This document shows positions 11,691-24,930 of a stretch of DNA of 64,000 bases, piece by piece. The translations under genes and the position numbers were made by a program. The DNA comes from Mesorhabditis belari (Eukaryota; Nematoda; Chromadorea; Rhabditida; Rhabditidae). Within the stretch, counting starts at the first letter, position 1, and the number at the start of each line of letters is the position of its first letter. Below the pieces are notes generated by a model. The model did no database searches. It was not told where the DNA came from and worked only from the letters and a program-made list of their open reading frames with translations. The stretch spans positions 1,922,501 to 1,986,500 of the forward strand of contig CAUEEP010000937.1 in the NCBI GenBank assembly GCA_958450365.1. Direction: 5' to 3'.

Positions 11691-11765
11691 GTCCCAGCCC
11701 CAGACAAAGCTCTAACTCCAGAATTAAACCAATTCTGGAGTTAGAGCTTTGTCTGGGGCTGGGAC
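11691..11765. other. Perfect 35-bp hairpin with 5-base loop
   Basis: 11691-11725 is exactly complementary to 11731-11765 with loop AAACC. A 35-bp perfect stem is far longer than expected by chance. It lies next to the tRNA-like sequence at 11774-11843. It could be a young fold-back insertion or a source of small RNA. Confidence 0.85.
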
Positions 11766-11773
11766 TCAAAAAA

Positions 11774-11843
11774 AATGTATGCGGACTCGAACCCGTGACC
11801 TCCCGCTTTCTATGCGACTGCTTTACCAATGAGCTATGAGGCA
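11774..11843 (-). tRNA. tRNA-like pseudogene
   Basis: The reverse strand has box A TAGCTCATTGGTAAAGCA and box B GGTTCGAGTCC at normal spacing, then a run of T (possible Pol III stop). A 4-bp anticodon stem around ATAGAAA would read AGA (Ser), but acceptor and T stems pair poorly, so it is a tRNA-derived repeat or dead gene. Confidence 0.45.
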
Positions 11844-12256
11844 ATTGATTCATTGGCCGATAGAGTAGATTCTACAATAGTTTTCTAAAAAGGTGCCCTT
11901 TTGAAAACGGAAGAAAACCGATGTCCAACTCCATAATGAAGCGAAAAGTGTGCTTCAAGGTATTCACACAATTTTATCATTGTAGATTTTCAAAGATCCA
12001 ATTTCAAGTACCAAATTTAAACCCCAATTTTAAGCTCTCCACTCTAATCAAAATATTTGAGTAGTCGAATCTTAAAACGATTTTGGTCACGATTTGTTTA
12101 TGAACTCTTTCTTTTTCGAAATGTGAACTTGAGAAATCTTTCGTTACTACTTCATAAAAGCAAATAATTTGAGACGAGTGGGTGGGTTGAAATGAGAATA
12201 AATGTGTGGTAAGAGAAAGGAAAAGTAGGTGTTTTTCTTCTTGCTCTTCTTTCTAG

Positions 12257-12822
12257 GGAATGCTGTTAACTGATCGTGGCTTTTTGACTCTGGAAACCGC
12301 CTATCTGATGCAGTTTTTCACGCTGATTCCGAATCTGGAATCAGTTTTTGCTAAACGTTTCTCTATTGCTAGATATTTGGCTCTTTATTTGGCTCAAGCT
12401 CAAGGCTTTATTTGACTTTTTGCGGTCTCTTTATGAAGGCTGTCTTCAGTCAACGGCCTCGGTGGTGTAGTGGTTAGTGAGCTCGTCTGCCGGGTGTGTG
12501 ACCTTTTGGACGCCAACTGTTCGATCCCTCTGTCTATATAAGGCAACCTTTCTTTTACTCTTTTTCGCTATAGACAGAGGATTTGAATCCTTGGCGTCCA
12601 AAAGGGCAGACGCGCTCACTAACCACTACACCACCGAGGCCGTTGACTGAAGACAGTGCGTCGCCCTCATAAAGAGACCGCAAAAACTTGTATGTCAAAT
12701 ATCTCGCTATAGAGAAGCGTTTGGCAAAAACTGATTGCAGCTTTGGAAACAGCGTGAAAAACTGCATCAGATAGGGTATTTCCAGAGTCAAAAAAGCCAC
12801 GACAAGTTAACAGCATTCCCTA
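12257..12822. mobile_element. Inverted pair of tRNA-derived elements
   Basis: Two copies of a roughly 280-bp unit face each other, meeting near 12545. Each has box A GGTGTAGTGGTTAG (12468 on +, 12640 on -) and box B (GTTCGATCC on +, GATTCAAATCC on -). The outer ends are AGGGAATGCTGTTAAC and its complement. Arms differ at several positions. A piece of the arm (cacgctgattccgaatctg) recurs at 27.9, 32.1 and 52.5 kb. Confidence 0.7.
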
Positions 12823-12982
12823 GTTAGTCAGCTGCTTCTCGGCATTGAGATTTGAAAGCTTTAATGTCAAGTTTTTACCATTTCAATCCATCAAGTACAT
12901 TTAAATTTGAAAGTCTTATTCATTCTTATTTCTCATTTTAAAGATTTCCTTCTAACTTTTGCTTTATTTGTACTCAAAATTT

Positions 12983-13010
12983 GGAAACGCACCCTTTCTA
13001 GTGCATTCAT
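12983..13010. repeat. Dispersed GTAAACGCATCCTTTCTGG-type motif
   Basis: GGAAACGCACCCTTTCTAGTGCATT. One of about 15 copies in the window; a second diverged copy lies at 13582-13606. See the cluster at 59274-59812. Confidence 0.55.
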
Positions 13011-13220
13011 TTCTTCTTTTTCCTCAAATCTTGCATATGTAACGACTCCTTTGTGCTGTACTTTGTACTCAGAAAATTCAAAAACACTTTAATACATGAG
13101 ATACTCGTTATGAACTACCGTAACCCTGACTCCGACTACCGTAACCCTGACTAGACCTGGACACGACAAACGTAAACTACAAACGCTTCTAAATTGCTGC
13201 AAATCTGTCTGATTGACATG

Positions 13221-13443
13221 ATCTATAGCTCAAAAAATAGAGAATCTCAAGAGCTTTCGAATAGATCAAAGCACACCCAAAAATATCAATCCTAAAGAAA
13301 GTGACAGTTGCTTGACTCGAAACGGACCGTACTCGCGCGTAGTTGGCTACAAACCACTGTAACTTTCTTTAGAATCGATATTTTTGAGTGTGCTTTAGTT
13401 CAACCAAAAGCTCGTGAGGTTCTCTATTTTTTGAGCTATAGCT
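13221..13443. mobile_element. Palindromic MITE
   Basis: Arms (AGCTCAAAAAATAGAGAA...CTAAAGAAAGT) are inverted around a centre near 13340. No coding. Confidence 0.65.
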
Positions 13444-13465
13444 CCTTCAGCTAGAGCCTAGACCT

Positions 13466-14195
13466 CCTTTTTTATTTGAAAGAGTTCATTTTGACTCTTT
13501 AACCCACGCATTTGAATGATTTCATTTCCGTTAATATTTTCCACAATAAAGCTCTTTATAATGGACTTTTTACTCAAATCTCTAAACGCACTCCTTCTGG
13601 CACACTCCTGGCACACTCAATTCATCAGTTGTTTCATTTCGATTACAATTTGCTTAGAACCTTTTCCAAAAACAGACTCGAGTAGCCGTAAAGCATGCTC
13701 CAGTTACTGTAGCTCATAATAGAGATTACCGTAGGCCAGCTGTGTAGTCATAAGGTGCATAGCATCAAGTAACTAACAAATTCTACAATAGAACAGCCAA
13801 ATATTAGATCTATAGTGTAAGCTTTACTGGTCAGCTTCTGGGCAGCTTCTGGTCAGCTTCTGGTCAGCTTCTGGTCAGCTTCTGGTCAGCTTCTGGTCAG
13901 CTTCTGGGCTGCTTCTGGTCAGCTTCTGGTCAAAACACGGCTGAGGAAATGCCCGTACAGACAGAGATGGCTCTTTATATAGAGTAGATTGCTAACAGGC
14001 AACTTTATGTATCATAAATCCGTAATGCTCTTTGCCGAAATCACTTCTGATGGGAAGATTCCACTAATTTTTGTTCAACAGGCCGGCAAAGTAAACGCAA
14101 ATAGTTATCTGGATTTTTAAAATTATCTGGAAATGAATCATTCAAATGCGTGGGTCAAAGAGGAGTTAAATGAACTCTTTCAAATAAAAAAAAAG
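13466..14195. mobile_element. 730-bp element with about 70-bp terminal inverted repeats
   Basis: CTTTTTTATTTGAAAGAGTTCATTTTGACTC... (13466-13540) returns inverted at 14125-14195. The interior holds an 11-bp minisatellite (13828-13930). No transposase seen. Confidence 0.6.
13828..13930. repeat. 11-bp minisatellite CTTCTGGTCAG, about 10 copies
   Basis: Tandem array inside the 730-bp element. Confidence 0.9.
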
Positions 14196-14279
14196 AAGTT
14201 GATGTCCAAGGAGAAAACGAGTAATTTCCCATCACCATTTCTCACTTGTCGAATTGCAATTTGTGTGGGTAAAAGGAGG

Positions 14280-14625
14280 GGATTCCTTTTCTTTTCATTC
14301 CTTATTTTCTTTCTTTACTTTCTTTCTTTCTTTACTTTCTTTCTTTACTTTACTTTCTTTACTTTCCTTTCTTTCCTTTCCTTTCCTTTCCTTTCCTTTC
14401 CTTTCCTTTCCTTCCTTTCCTTTCTTTCCCTTCTTTCCTTTCCTTTCTTTCCTTCCTTTCCTTCCTTTCCTTCCTTTCTTTCCTTTCTTTCCTTTCTTTC
14501 CTTTCTTTCCTTCCTTTCTTTCCTTTCTTTCCTTTCTTTCCTTTCTTTCCTTTCTTTCCTTTCTTTCCTTTCTTTCCTTCTTTCCTTCCTTTCCTTCCCT
14601 TCCTTCCTTTCCTTTCATTTCATTC
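14280..14625. repeat. Polypyrimidine tract (CCTTTCTTT)n
   Basis: 345 bases of nearly pure C/T. The Ser/Phe/Leu- and Lys/Glu-rich frames over it are artefacts. Confidence 0.95.
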
Positions 14626-15747
14626 ACTTCATCAGTGTTCTCCAGAATGTTTCTGAGGAAATTTCGAAAAAATTCTAAACCATTTTCCTTTCTATAATTT
14701 GATTCTTCACAAAATTTCCCTTTCCATCATTAATTGAGAATCCGGGGGAAATTGGGGCTGTTTGAAAAAAGGAAAAGTTGTTATTGGGGAAATTTTGCAT
14801 CTTTGCAACGACTCTAGTTTTGGTTTTAAAAAAAAAACATTTTTTTAAACCTTTCTACCTTGCATACAAATTGTTATCTTGTTTCTTGTTTACCTGGTAC
14901 ACCTTAAGCCTACTTACAGTCTTAAACTAGTGCTACTGTACCGTACTACTGTTCTACTGCATATCTACCATCACCATAACCCGGTAGCACAGTTTGAGTC
15001 AAGTTGAACACTATCACTAGTAAGGCAAACATTAAAATAATGATACCTCACTTACAATATAGTGAATTTTCACGAATAGATCAAAGCTGCGCTTATTATT
15101 TGCTTATTATTCGACCTATGCCTATTATTCGACAATTGATTTGAACACTTGAAGGAGATTTGAAAGCTGCGAATCTCCTGTTCAAGCTTTTGGGTTTCTC
15201 TAAAGGTTTAGGCCAATTAAACTCGAGTTGCAATTGGTAGACTCAATAAAATGAGTACCGCCAATAGATTCGCCTACCCCGAAAACCCCTGGCTATAAAT
15301 TTGCGGTTAAAGATCTTCTTTTTGTATTGATCTTTTTATCTTTTTATCTTTTTATCAATCTAGAAAACAAAAGGGAAATCCTTATGCAAATGGCGAGGTG
15401 CTCTTCACGCATAATCGCTCTTCATCTGACACAAGTTCCCGACAGATAGGTGTTCCCTTTTGGACTGATGGCTTGATCCAATCCAATTCAAACAGGTCCA
15501 ATGCTTCCTCAAAAATTTGCTGTCGAATTTCCAGTTGCTCACAGTTGAACGAACTTGAGAATCGTGACGAACTTGAACCTTGAATCCTCGAACCAATAGT
15601 TCACTCGAATGACAGGAATGGGATCTGGGAGTCCCATGTAGAAACATTGGTTACATCCCCAACGATCTTGAGCCTATCCTCGAAATTGGAGCGACATTAG
15701 ATTGATAGATTTTACAAAACAATTGACGATAGTTTAGGAAAGAGCCT
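14626..15747. other. No supported gene
   Basis: AT-rich; open frames at 15398-15647 on both strands show no motif. Confidence 0.4.
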
Positions 15748-15852
15748 AAGCCAAGCCCAAGCCGCCTAAGCCAAGCCAAAGCCAAGCCAACCCAGCCTAA
15801 GCCAAAGCCTAAGCCAAAGCCAAGCCAAAGCCAAGCCAAAGCCAAGCCTAAG
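15748..15852. repeat. Degenerate GCCTAA/GCCAAA array
   Basis: Mixed TAAGCC and AAAGCC units, probably a decayed telomere-like array just upstream of the receptor gene. Confidence 0.7.
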
Positions 15853-16043
15853 CAATCTAATTTATCAATGGGATCGATTTTCGCTCCAAATTTGGTTTTA
15901 TTTTTGCTTCAGTCTCTACATCCTGCCAAACTAGCTGAAATGCCCAAGTTTGAATTTGAAAACCGCCTTTTTGATCTTTAAATGTTAAAATCTTGTTCTT
16001 ATGCTTTTCGCAAAACTTTTCCATTTCCGTTGCAGTTTCAGAA

Positions 16044-16845
16044 ATGCCAAAACAGGACGATCTTTGCACTCCGCGTTTCTCCATTTACACCGTTTTATTG
16101 AGTGCCGTATTCTCTGGTGTTTTCTGCTTGTCACTCATCGGTAACACGGTGGTCATTGTGACGATTCTCTATCGACGAACGAAATCCGCGCGATCAGTCA
16201 CCAATTTCTATCTCCTCAATCTCGCAGTAGCGGATTTGTTGAGGTGAATTTGCGGGTGTACTTTCGGGTGTACTTTCGGGTGCACTTTCGCGATTTGCGT
16301 AATTGTATTTTTTTCAGGAATTTCCCGGAAATAAACAATTAGAGATATAAATCGAAATAAAAAGCATCATTGACTTGCTTTCAGATCATTGACTTGTATC
16401 CTGCCGACACTTCTCACAGAATTGACTCATTGTTGGACTTTGGGCACAATGATGTGTCATCTTGTCGCTTTTCTTCAACGTGAGTGAAAAGAACTCTGGA
16501 CTTTGTGCTTCAAAATGTAAACGCATCCATTCTAGGATAGTTGTTCCTCATTTTTCTTTTCCCAACAAGTCAGTGAATCGAAAGAGTTCTAGAGTTATAG
16601 AGTAAAGAAAAAAAAAGAGAAAGAATGCTTTTTCAAATTTCGAGCACAATGTAGAACCGGAAAAGTGGGTCACTTGATCAACAATTGTTTATAAATCAAT
16701 GATCAAACTGTTCGCTTTTAGCAGTTTCTGTTTGTGCATCTGCTTACACATTGACTGTGATCGCCATCGAACGATATTATGCGATTTGTCGACCGCTACA
16801 TTTACGGAAATGGCACACAAAGGTGAGGATTGGTAGAAAAGGAAA

Positions 16846-16884
<39 letters not shown>

Positions 16885-19800
16885 CAAAGAAAGAAAGAAA
16901 GAAAAGGAAGTGATTGTGGTTTAACCCAATCCAATCCTGCCTTGTTCCTGGACCAGACTATAGACTAGACCATGACATGACTCTGATCCGATACAACCCT
17001 GATCTAGCCCTGGATCAACCACGATACTTTACCGAGCACCTGAACAATACCGAGCACGATATTTTATTAGAAAACTTCAAGTCAAATAGAACATTACACT
17101 TGATCTCACACTTTAAACCTAGCCTTGGCTTTGTACCGTTTAAAAAAACTTGGGCTCGGTTCTACTCTGGCACTGAACCTGGTTTAACCCAATCCAACCC
17201 TGCCTTGTTTCTGGGCCAGACTATAGACTGACTCTGATCCGATACAACCCTGATCTAGCCCTGGATCGACCACGATACTTTACCGAGCACCTGAACAATA
17301 CCGAGCACGATATTTTGATAAAGCTGTAGACAAATGGCCTCTTGTTTAACAAAGATTAAAGATTAACTCGCTAAAATAGATCAAAAACCAAGTCTTATAT
17401 CGTTAGAATCGTTAGAATCAATTGCCCACGATCAACCTGGGCTGGACCTGATCTGATCTGATCTGAGCCAACTTTGTCATGTTCTGGTCTGACCCTGTCT
17501 GGATCTTTTTTGGTCTGACATGGTCTAACCTAGTTTAAGCCTGATTTCATCTTACTTACAAATCCTTTTACTTGTTTAGAACAGCCGGCTCTTGCGTAGT
17601 TTCCGGTATTAAAAAAAATCCGGGTATTTTGAACGAGCCGTCATGCTTTGAAGGCGTATAACTTTGTCTAGAGATAATATTTTTGTTAACTTTTTATATC
17701 ATTTTACAGAAGACATTTCAAGCTTTCAAATGATACCAAATAGGGCTTGATGGGCTTTTTTTATTCCCATGCCAACAAGGCTACACAACACCCGAGTTGG
17801 ATCGACATCGACCAAAGTTGACTCTGATTTTCTTGGACTGGCTTATCCAATTAAGCTCTATTTGGTATCATTTGAAAGCCTGAAATGTCCTCTGTACAAT
17901 GATATAAAAAGTTAACAAAAATATTGTCTCTAGACAAAGTTATAGGCCTTCAAAGCATGACGACTCGTTGAAAATCACTACACGCTTTGAAGGCCTATAA
18001 CTTTGTCTAGAGACAATATTTTTCCACCTCTTCGATCTGTTTCTTTGGCAATCTATGAATTTTGCTCGTATCTTAGCCGGATTTGTTTGAAAAACGTTGA
18101 ATTTGCTTTTATTAGACTTGAAAACAAATTTTCTATCGAATGAAAGGGTCGAAGATCCTTAATTTTGAAAAAATGCACTTAAATTTGTTAAAGTTAGGCG
18201 ATTAAATAAGAGTTTTCCTTTTTAGAATTAGACTTGTACAAGCTTTAGCTTTAGACAAGCTTTAGCTATTACTATTAGCTTTAGCTATTACTTCTACAAG
18301 CTAGTAATCCATTGATCTCCATAAATATTGAACAACTTGTACGTAGAAGAAAGTTATTTTCCAGAAACGTGCCCTCGGTCTTCTCTGTGTTGTTTGGTTG
18401 TGGTCACTTCTCTGCAATCTCGTTTCATTCTTCATCTTTGACTCAAATGAAGTGCAAAAGTGAGTGTAATTGAATCAAAATATTAGGTTGATGCAAAAGT
18501 CTTTTTCATTTTTTTCGTACTTCCGTTAAAAAGTAACAAATGCACCAATTGAACAACGGTTTATTGCATTCGAAAGGCCAATTATTTTTCTGCAAAATGA
18601 CATTAAAACGAGTTTAAAATGTCTTATGTCTAGATTTTTTTGAGAGCCTGAAGTCGGGTAGTCAAAAAAGGCGACGGCTCGATGATGCATTTTAGACGCT
18701 TTAGCTAAGGAAACCAATCTTGATGTTAATAAATAAAAGATAGAGCACAAAAAGTTAGAGATTTTTTCAGATTTTCAGAGAAATTGATTCAGCCAATTTC
18801 TTTATAGAGGTTTTTATAGATTTTTATGAAAAACCCGTTTTCACTCTCGAATTTTTCTTGAAAGTGAACCCAAATTGACTTAAAAAGATGGGAAATTCAA
18901 CAATAAACACTTTTCATTTAGAGCAAACCATAGGTTAATTGATGACTTTGTTATTTTTCAAAAGAAGTACGAAAAAAATGAAAAAGACTTTTGCATCAAC
19001 CTAATACTAACTATTGGGTTGGGGAGAATGAGTCGGCGCCGAAAATCAAAAAAATGTCTAAAACTTGAATTCGACTTCGTCAAATAATATGCGTTTGATA
19101 TGAGTAGAATGGTTAACTAATTCTCTACAAAATCACATTTAAAAGAAAATTCAAACAGCGCCTCCGCTCAAGAAAAAGCCATTTTTTCACAAAAACTACA
19201 AACTGTGATCTAGAAAAAACCATTGGTGGGATCTTCCTGCAAATTTGGCACCTTAAGTAATTGAATGTGCTCTATCTTTTTTATATAAACACCAAAGAAG
19301 GTTTATGTGAAAGAAACTGTTCAAATGATGAGTCGGACTCTTTGCCATTTTAACCAGCTGCGTTTGGAAGTTCATAAACTCCACGAAAGAAAAGCTTTGT
19401 GGAATCTCTCAAAAGTGATTTTGTAGAGAAATAGTGGATCCTTTTGATGAAACCAAACGTATGTTTAAAGAAGGCTTTATGTGTGCAAAAAGTCCCTTTA
19501 AAGTTTGGCGCCGACTCATTCTCCCCAACCCAATAAATCAAAATACCAATCAAAATATTATAGTATTAGGTGTGTGAAAAAGAAATCCACGTTTTTAACG
19601 TTTAAATCTAAAAGACCATAAGTTTCGTTAAAATAATTTTTATTCAACAAAGTAATCACCATTCGAAAGAACAACCTTTTGGGAACGTTCTACAAGTAAA
19701 GACATTCCACGATAATAAAAATCTTGGTCCTTAGAGGCGAAGAAAAGAGGCAGAGGCCTTAGAGGCAACCTCGGTTTTGACATCTTCTTCGGAATTGAAC

Positions 19801-22800
19801 CGTTTATTGGCCAAAAAGTTAGACAGAGACAAAAATAAATAATAATCAGATGGAGAAAGGTCTGGACTATAAGGTGGATGTGGTAAAACCTTCCATCCAA
19901 CACTCTGGATTTTTTTGTCGAGTCTGTAAAGAGACATGTGGTCGCGCGTTATCATGGAGCAACAGGACACCTTTCCTATTTACCACCTTTCCTATTTAAT
20001 GATGCGCGTCTCTCAGTGAGTTTTTGTTGGACTGCATCAATCTCGGCACAATAGACATTCGAATTAATCGTTTGGCCACGTGGTAGATAGTCTATGTGCA
20101 TAATACCACGTGCAGTCCACCAAGGATGGAGGCTTTTTTTTGGGCATTGTTCCAGCAGGTTTACCACGTTCCACCCACTGTCCAGACCTTCTAGAATTAT
20201 CGTAATCAACCCATTTTTCATCACACCTAACAATTCGATCAATAAATGGCTCAAGTTGATGTTTACTAATCAAAGAATTGGCGATTGTAAGGCGCATTGT
20301 TTTGTTTTCTTCGCTCAATTTATGCGGTATCCATTTGTCCAATTTTTTGATAAAATTCATGGCATTCAAGCGTTTCTTTACGGTTGATCCATCACAATTT
20401 AATGTAAGGCCTATTTCTGAAGAGGTTGAACGAGGGTTTTCGAGAAGACCGCGTCTTATTTGGTCATCAGATAAAAATAAAAAACGTGGATTACTTTTTC
20501 ACACACCTAATAGAATGTTAGCTTGAAAGCTTGATACCAATTTCGAATCTTTTAGAGGTGTTTGGACGTGTAACCCAATCCGGAGCACAACGGTCATGTT
20601 CTTCTATCAACTCTACATCACATTGGTGAGTTGAAATCGAGTTGAAGACTTTGAAGTTGAAGAATAAGATGTAAATGATTGGAAAGCTCATTCCATCTAA
20701 TCAAAGCATCGAATCAAAGCATTGAATCAAAGCATCTGATCAAACCATCTAAGCAAACCATCTAATCAAAGCATCTGATCATTCCTCTCGATTTAGGCAC
20801 TTCTTTTTATCCCGTTGGGCTTAATGGTTGCACTGTACGGGAATGTGATCTGCACACTGAATGGAGCACTTGACGGGGAGAATAACGAGAATTCTCTTGC
20901 AACTATCCTCACGCAAAGGACATCATCTCGTTCTTGTGAGTTGGAAAATTCAAAACCCTAATGCTTTTTAAAGAAAAACTAAACAACTAACCAACTAAAG
21001 TGCTTGTCAAGCTTCTAAAGCTTGCCCTTTAGCTTCTAAAGTTTGTCCTTTAGAAGCTAAAGCTTGTCCTTTAGCTTTTAAAGCTTGTCCTTTAGCTTTA
21101 GACAAGCTCTAGCTTTAGACAAGCTCTAGCTTTAGACAAGCTCTAGCTTTAGACAAGCTCTAGCTTCTTTAGACAAGCTCTAGCTTCTTTAGACAAGCTC
21201 TAGCTTCTTTAGACAAGCTCTAGCTTCTTTAGACAAGCTCTAGCTTCTTTAGACAAGCTCTAGCTTCTTTAGACAAGCTCTAGCTTCTTTAGACAAGCTT
21301 TAGCTTCTTTAGACAAGCTTTAGCTTCTTTAGACAAGCTTTAGCTTCTTTAGACAAGCTTTAGCTTCTTTAGACAAGCTTTAGCTTCTTTAGACAAGCTT
21401 TAGCTTTCTTTCTCACTTTGAGAAGCTATCGTAGTTTTGTTTTTATCAAAAACTACTTTTCATATCTACTTTTGTATACGTGATATTCTTTAAAACCCTC
21501 AAGAAATAAACCAAAAGAATTAGAGGTTCAGAATTAGATCAAAAGTTAATAGATTAGATAAAAATAGAGACCAGATTATGATAACGACTAGCAACGACTA
21601 ACAACGATTGACAACCATTGACAACGACTAACAACGGTAGATTATGATAGCTTTTGAAAGTTGACATGATTCGGAAAAGGTTTAGTCGAAAGGACCCAAT
21701 ATTTCGCTTCACTGTTTACAGAAAAATTTCAACCGAAAAATGCTGAGTGTCTCGGGCGCGATTTGGCCGTTTGAACACTTTTAGCGATACTGTTTTAGAG
21801 GCAGAACTTACCTTCCAACCCAATACTAAATTTGTAATGAAAACATCTGTCGATACTTTTCTCCCGTTGATAATTGAAGGTTTTTCGTGTTTTTCTCGGC
21901 TCCAACCTTTCGATTTTAACTATTTTGACTATCCGATCAGCTCAATTTTGGTATCATTCGATGGAGGACAAAATTTCGCGTCGAATGATACCAAAATCAA
22001 CTTAAAATATAATATCCACGTAAAGTTATGAGGCAAAAGGTTAAGCCTGGGCGAGGCTTAGGTTTTTAGACAACAACTTTGCGTGGATATTATATTTTAA
22101 GTTGATTTTGGTATCATTCGACTCGAAATTTCGTTCTCCATCGAATGATACCAAAATTGAGCTGATCGGATAGTCAAAATAGTTAAAATCGAAAGGTTGA
22201 AGCCGAGAAAAACCTTCAATAACCAACGGGAGAAAAGTATCGACAGATATTTTCGTTACAAGTCTACTTTACTAAGTAGACTTGTAACGTAGTCTACTTT
22301 ACTTTACTCAACTTAATAGGTCTTACGTTTCAATTCCTTTCAATTTCACCTAATCTAATTCTAGCCGACGAATCACTCGGAAGCGAGCCGAGAGGCCCAT
22401 TCGTCGAATGGCTTTGCAAAGTGATGAACATGTCGAAGAAGAAAAAGATCTCAGCGAATAATTGCAAGGTGACAAATGAACTAGAGTACTGGACAATGAA
22501 ATATTATTGTCCAGTACAAATTTGAAAAATGATCGTCACTTTCGCGCGTCTGTAACTCCGTTGTCTTTGAATTTAAACTATTAGTGTTATACATTTTCTG
22601 AAAGCTCTTTTCAAGGGCTACACAATGATAATATTAATATTTAGAAATACGGTAAAGACAAGGGAGTTATAGACGCGCGAAAGTGACGATCTTTTTTCGA
22701 ATATGATATTTCATTGTCCAGTAGTGTAATTGACGATAAGAGAGTTAAGTAGAGAATTGTTTGATGAAAATGGAGGACGAAATTTGAGTTCAAAGTTGGA

Positions 22801-24898
22801 TTGCCAATGGAAAAAGGGGCGGGGCCAATTTAAAGACCAAAAACTTACCATTGAATTATTCTTCTGACCATCGTTGTCAAATGAATCAAAGAATAGACCT
22901 AAAAAATAGGGTTTATCTAAGATTTTGCCACATTTTGCCCAACCCATTCCAGTCCAAAAGTCGTTTGCACCAAAAACCGGCCCAAGTGTGCCTGGAGTTG
23001 CCGTGTACCAAAAGCCCATTCCATCAGCTCCAATCCGACCTTGGCCTGAGACTTTTAGTGCTACGTCGACCTGAAATTTACACAATAGTGACAACGACAA
23101 AGTGATAAGAAAAGCTACAGCACTGGACAATGAAATATGATATTTGAAAAACGATCGTCACTTTCGCACGTCTGTAACTCACTTGTCTTTGAGTTTAAAC
23201 TATTAGTGTTATACATTTTCTGAAAGCTCTTTTCAAGGGCTACACAATGGTAATATTAATATTTAGAAATACGGTAAAGACAAGGGAGTTACAGACGCGC
23301 GAAAGTGACGATCTGGACAATGAAATATCATATTTGAAAAACGATCGTCACTTTCGCGCGTCTCTAACGCCCTTGTCTTTGAGTTTAAACTATTAGTGTT
23401 ATACATTTTCTGAAAGCTCTTTTCAAGGGCTACACAATGGTAATATTAATATTTAGAAATACGGTAAAGACAAGGGAGTTACAGACGCGTGAAAGTGCGA
23501 AAGTGTTTTTTCAAATATGATCTTTCATTGTCCAGTAGTATACTTGTTCTTTACTTTGCGCTAGCACAAAGTATACCATAATATGTAAGAAATCTTGAAT
23601 CCAATCCTCAAAGCTTACTCAAAGCAAATCAAAGCAAATCATCAATACAATCAATCAATATAATTCAGGAAATGGAGACATTGTCCCTTCCCGGAATGGC
23701 CAATCATGATGTAAATGGAAATAGCGCTCGAAATGCTTTCACAAGGGGAAGCTTTGCAAGAAGGTTTGTAAATTTTCAGAAGCTACACCTCTAGGGATGT
23801 ACTCTGTGCTTGAAACACTCGAAACACTCGAAACACCCTTTGCGGTGCACTGAATTCTTCATTTGCTGTTTCCGTGAGAAAAACTGAAGACTTGAGTGCA
23901 CCAAAGGTGTCAGGGTGTCAAGACTGAATACACAAACCGAATAAGATTTCAGCGTTCTACAAAGAATTCGAGATTTGTAAGTTTTCACTCACTCAAACGA
24001 CAAAAAAAAACATTAGCACTTAACAAAAAAAATAAAAATCCTCTATTCTCAGTTACTTCTCAATGAGCTATTCAATAACAAATTTTGTTCAAAAAAACTA
24101 ACTCTAAACGTTGAGAATCCGGTTGAATTTACTGGAATTAACTGGAAATTACTGGAAATTCTGGAAATTACTGGAATTAACTGGAAATTCCTGGAAACTC
24201 TGGAAATCCTGAAATTCCTGGAAACTCTGGAAACTCTGGAAATTCTAGATCTCTCTTCGGCATTCTCACCCCAAGAAGCAGCCTTGACTCGAGTCTTATC
24301 GTTCTCCGATCAACGAATCAAGTGAGTGATTGTGTGAACAAAATTACCGTAAATATTCGAATAAAAGAGCCGCCTACAGGAGCGTCGTGTAGTCTAAGTT
24401 TACACTCAAACAAACGCTCATATCTCAGCACCAGTACGTTTGTTTCTGCGCGCTTTGGTATCAAATGAAAGTAGAGAGAATGGGTGATTTCTTGAGATAT
24501 AAAACAGATTTTTTAACATTAACCAGCGCTTAGAACAAAATGATTGAAAAATGATAAAAAATCGGCTTTTTTGCCATTGCCTTGTTATCGTCATGTTAAC
24601 TCCGCTGCTTTTTCGGTCCATTTGCCATTGACAATCTACGAATTTCGCCTGTAACTTGACTGGGTTTCTTTGCAAAAAGGTTGAATTTCCTTTTATTCGA
24701 TAGAAAATTTGATTTCGAGTCGAATGAAAGCAAATTCAACGTTTTTCAAACAAAGCCAGTCAAGTTACGAACAAAATTCGTAGATTGCCAATGGCAAATG
24801 GATCAAAAAAGGGGCGAAGTTTACATGGCTGCCCAGGATATTAGATAACAAAATGGTACGAATTAATGAAACTAAACCTATGTAAAGATTCAGGAGAA

Positions 24899-24930
<32 letters not shown>

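Noticed and set aside
14133..14697. Ser/Phe/Leu-rich membrane proteins
   Set aside because: Translation of a polypyrimidine tract.
21747..22226. Two related small proteins on opposite strands
   Set aside because: They are the two arms of one palindromic MITE.
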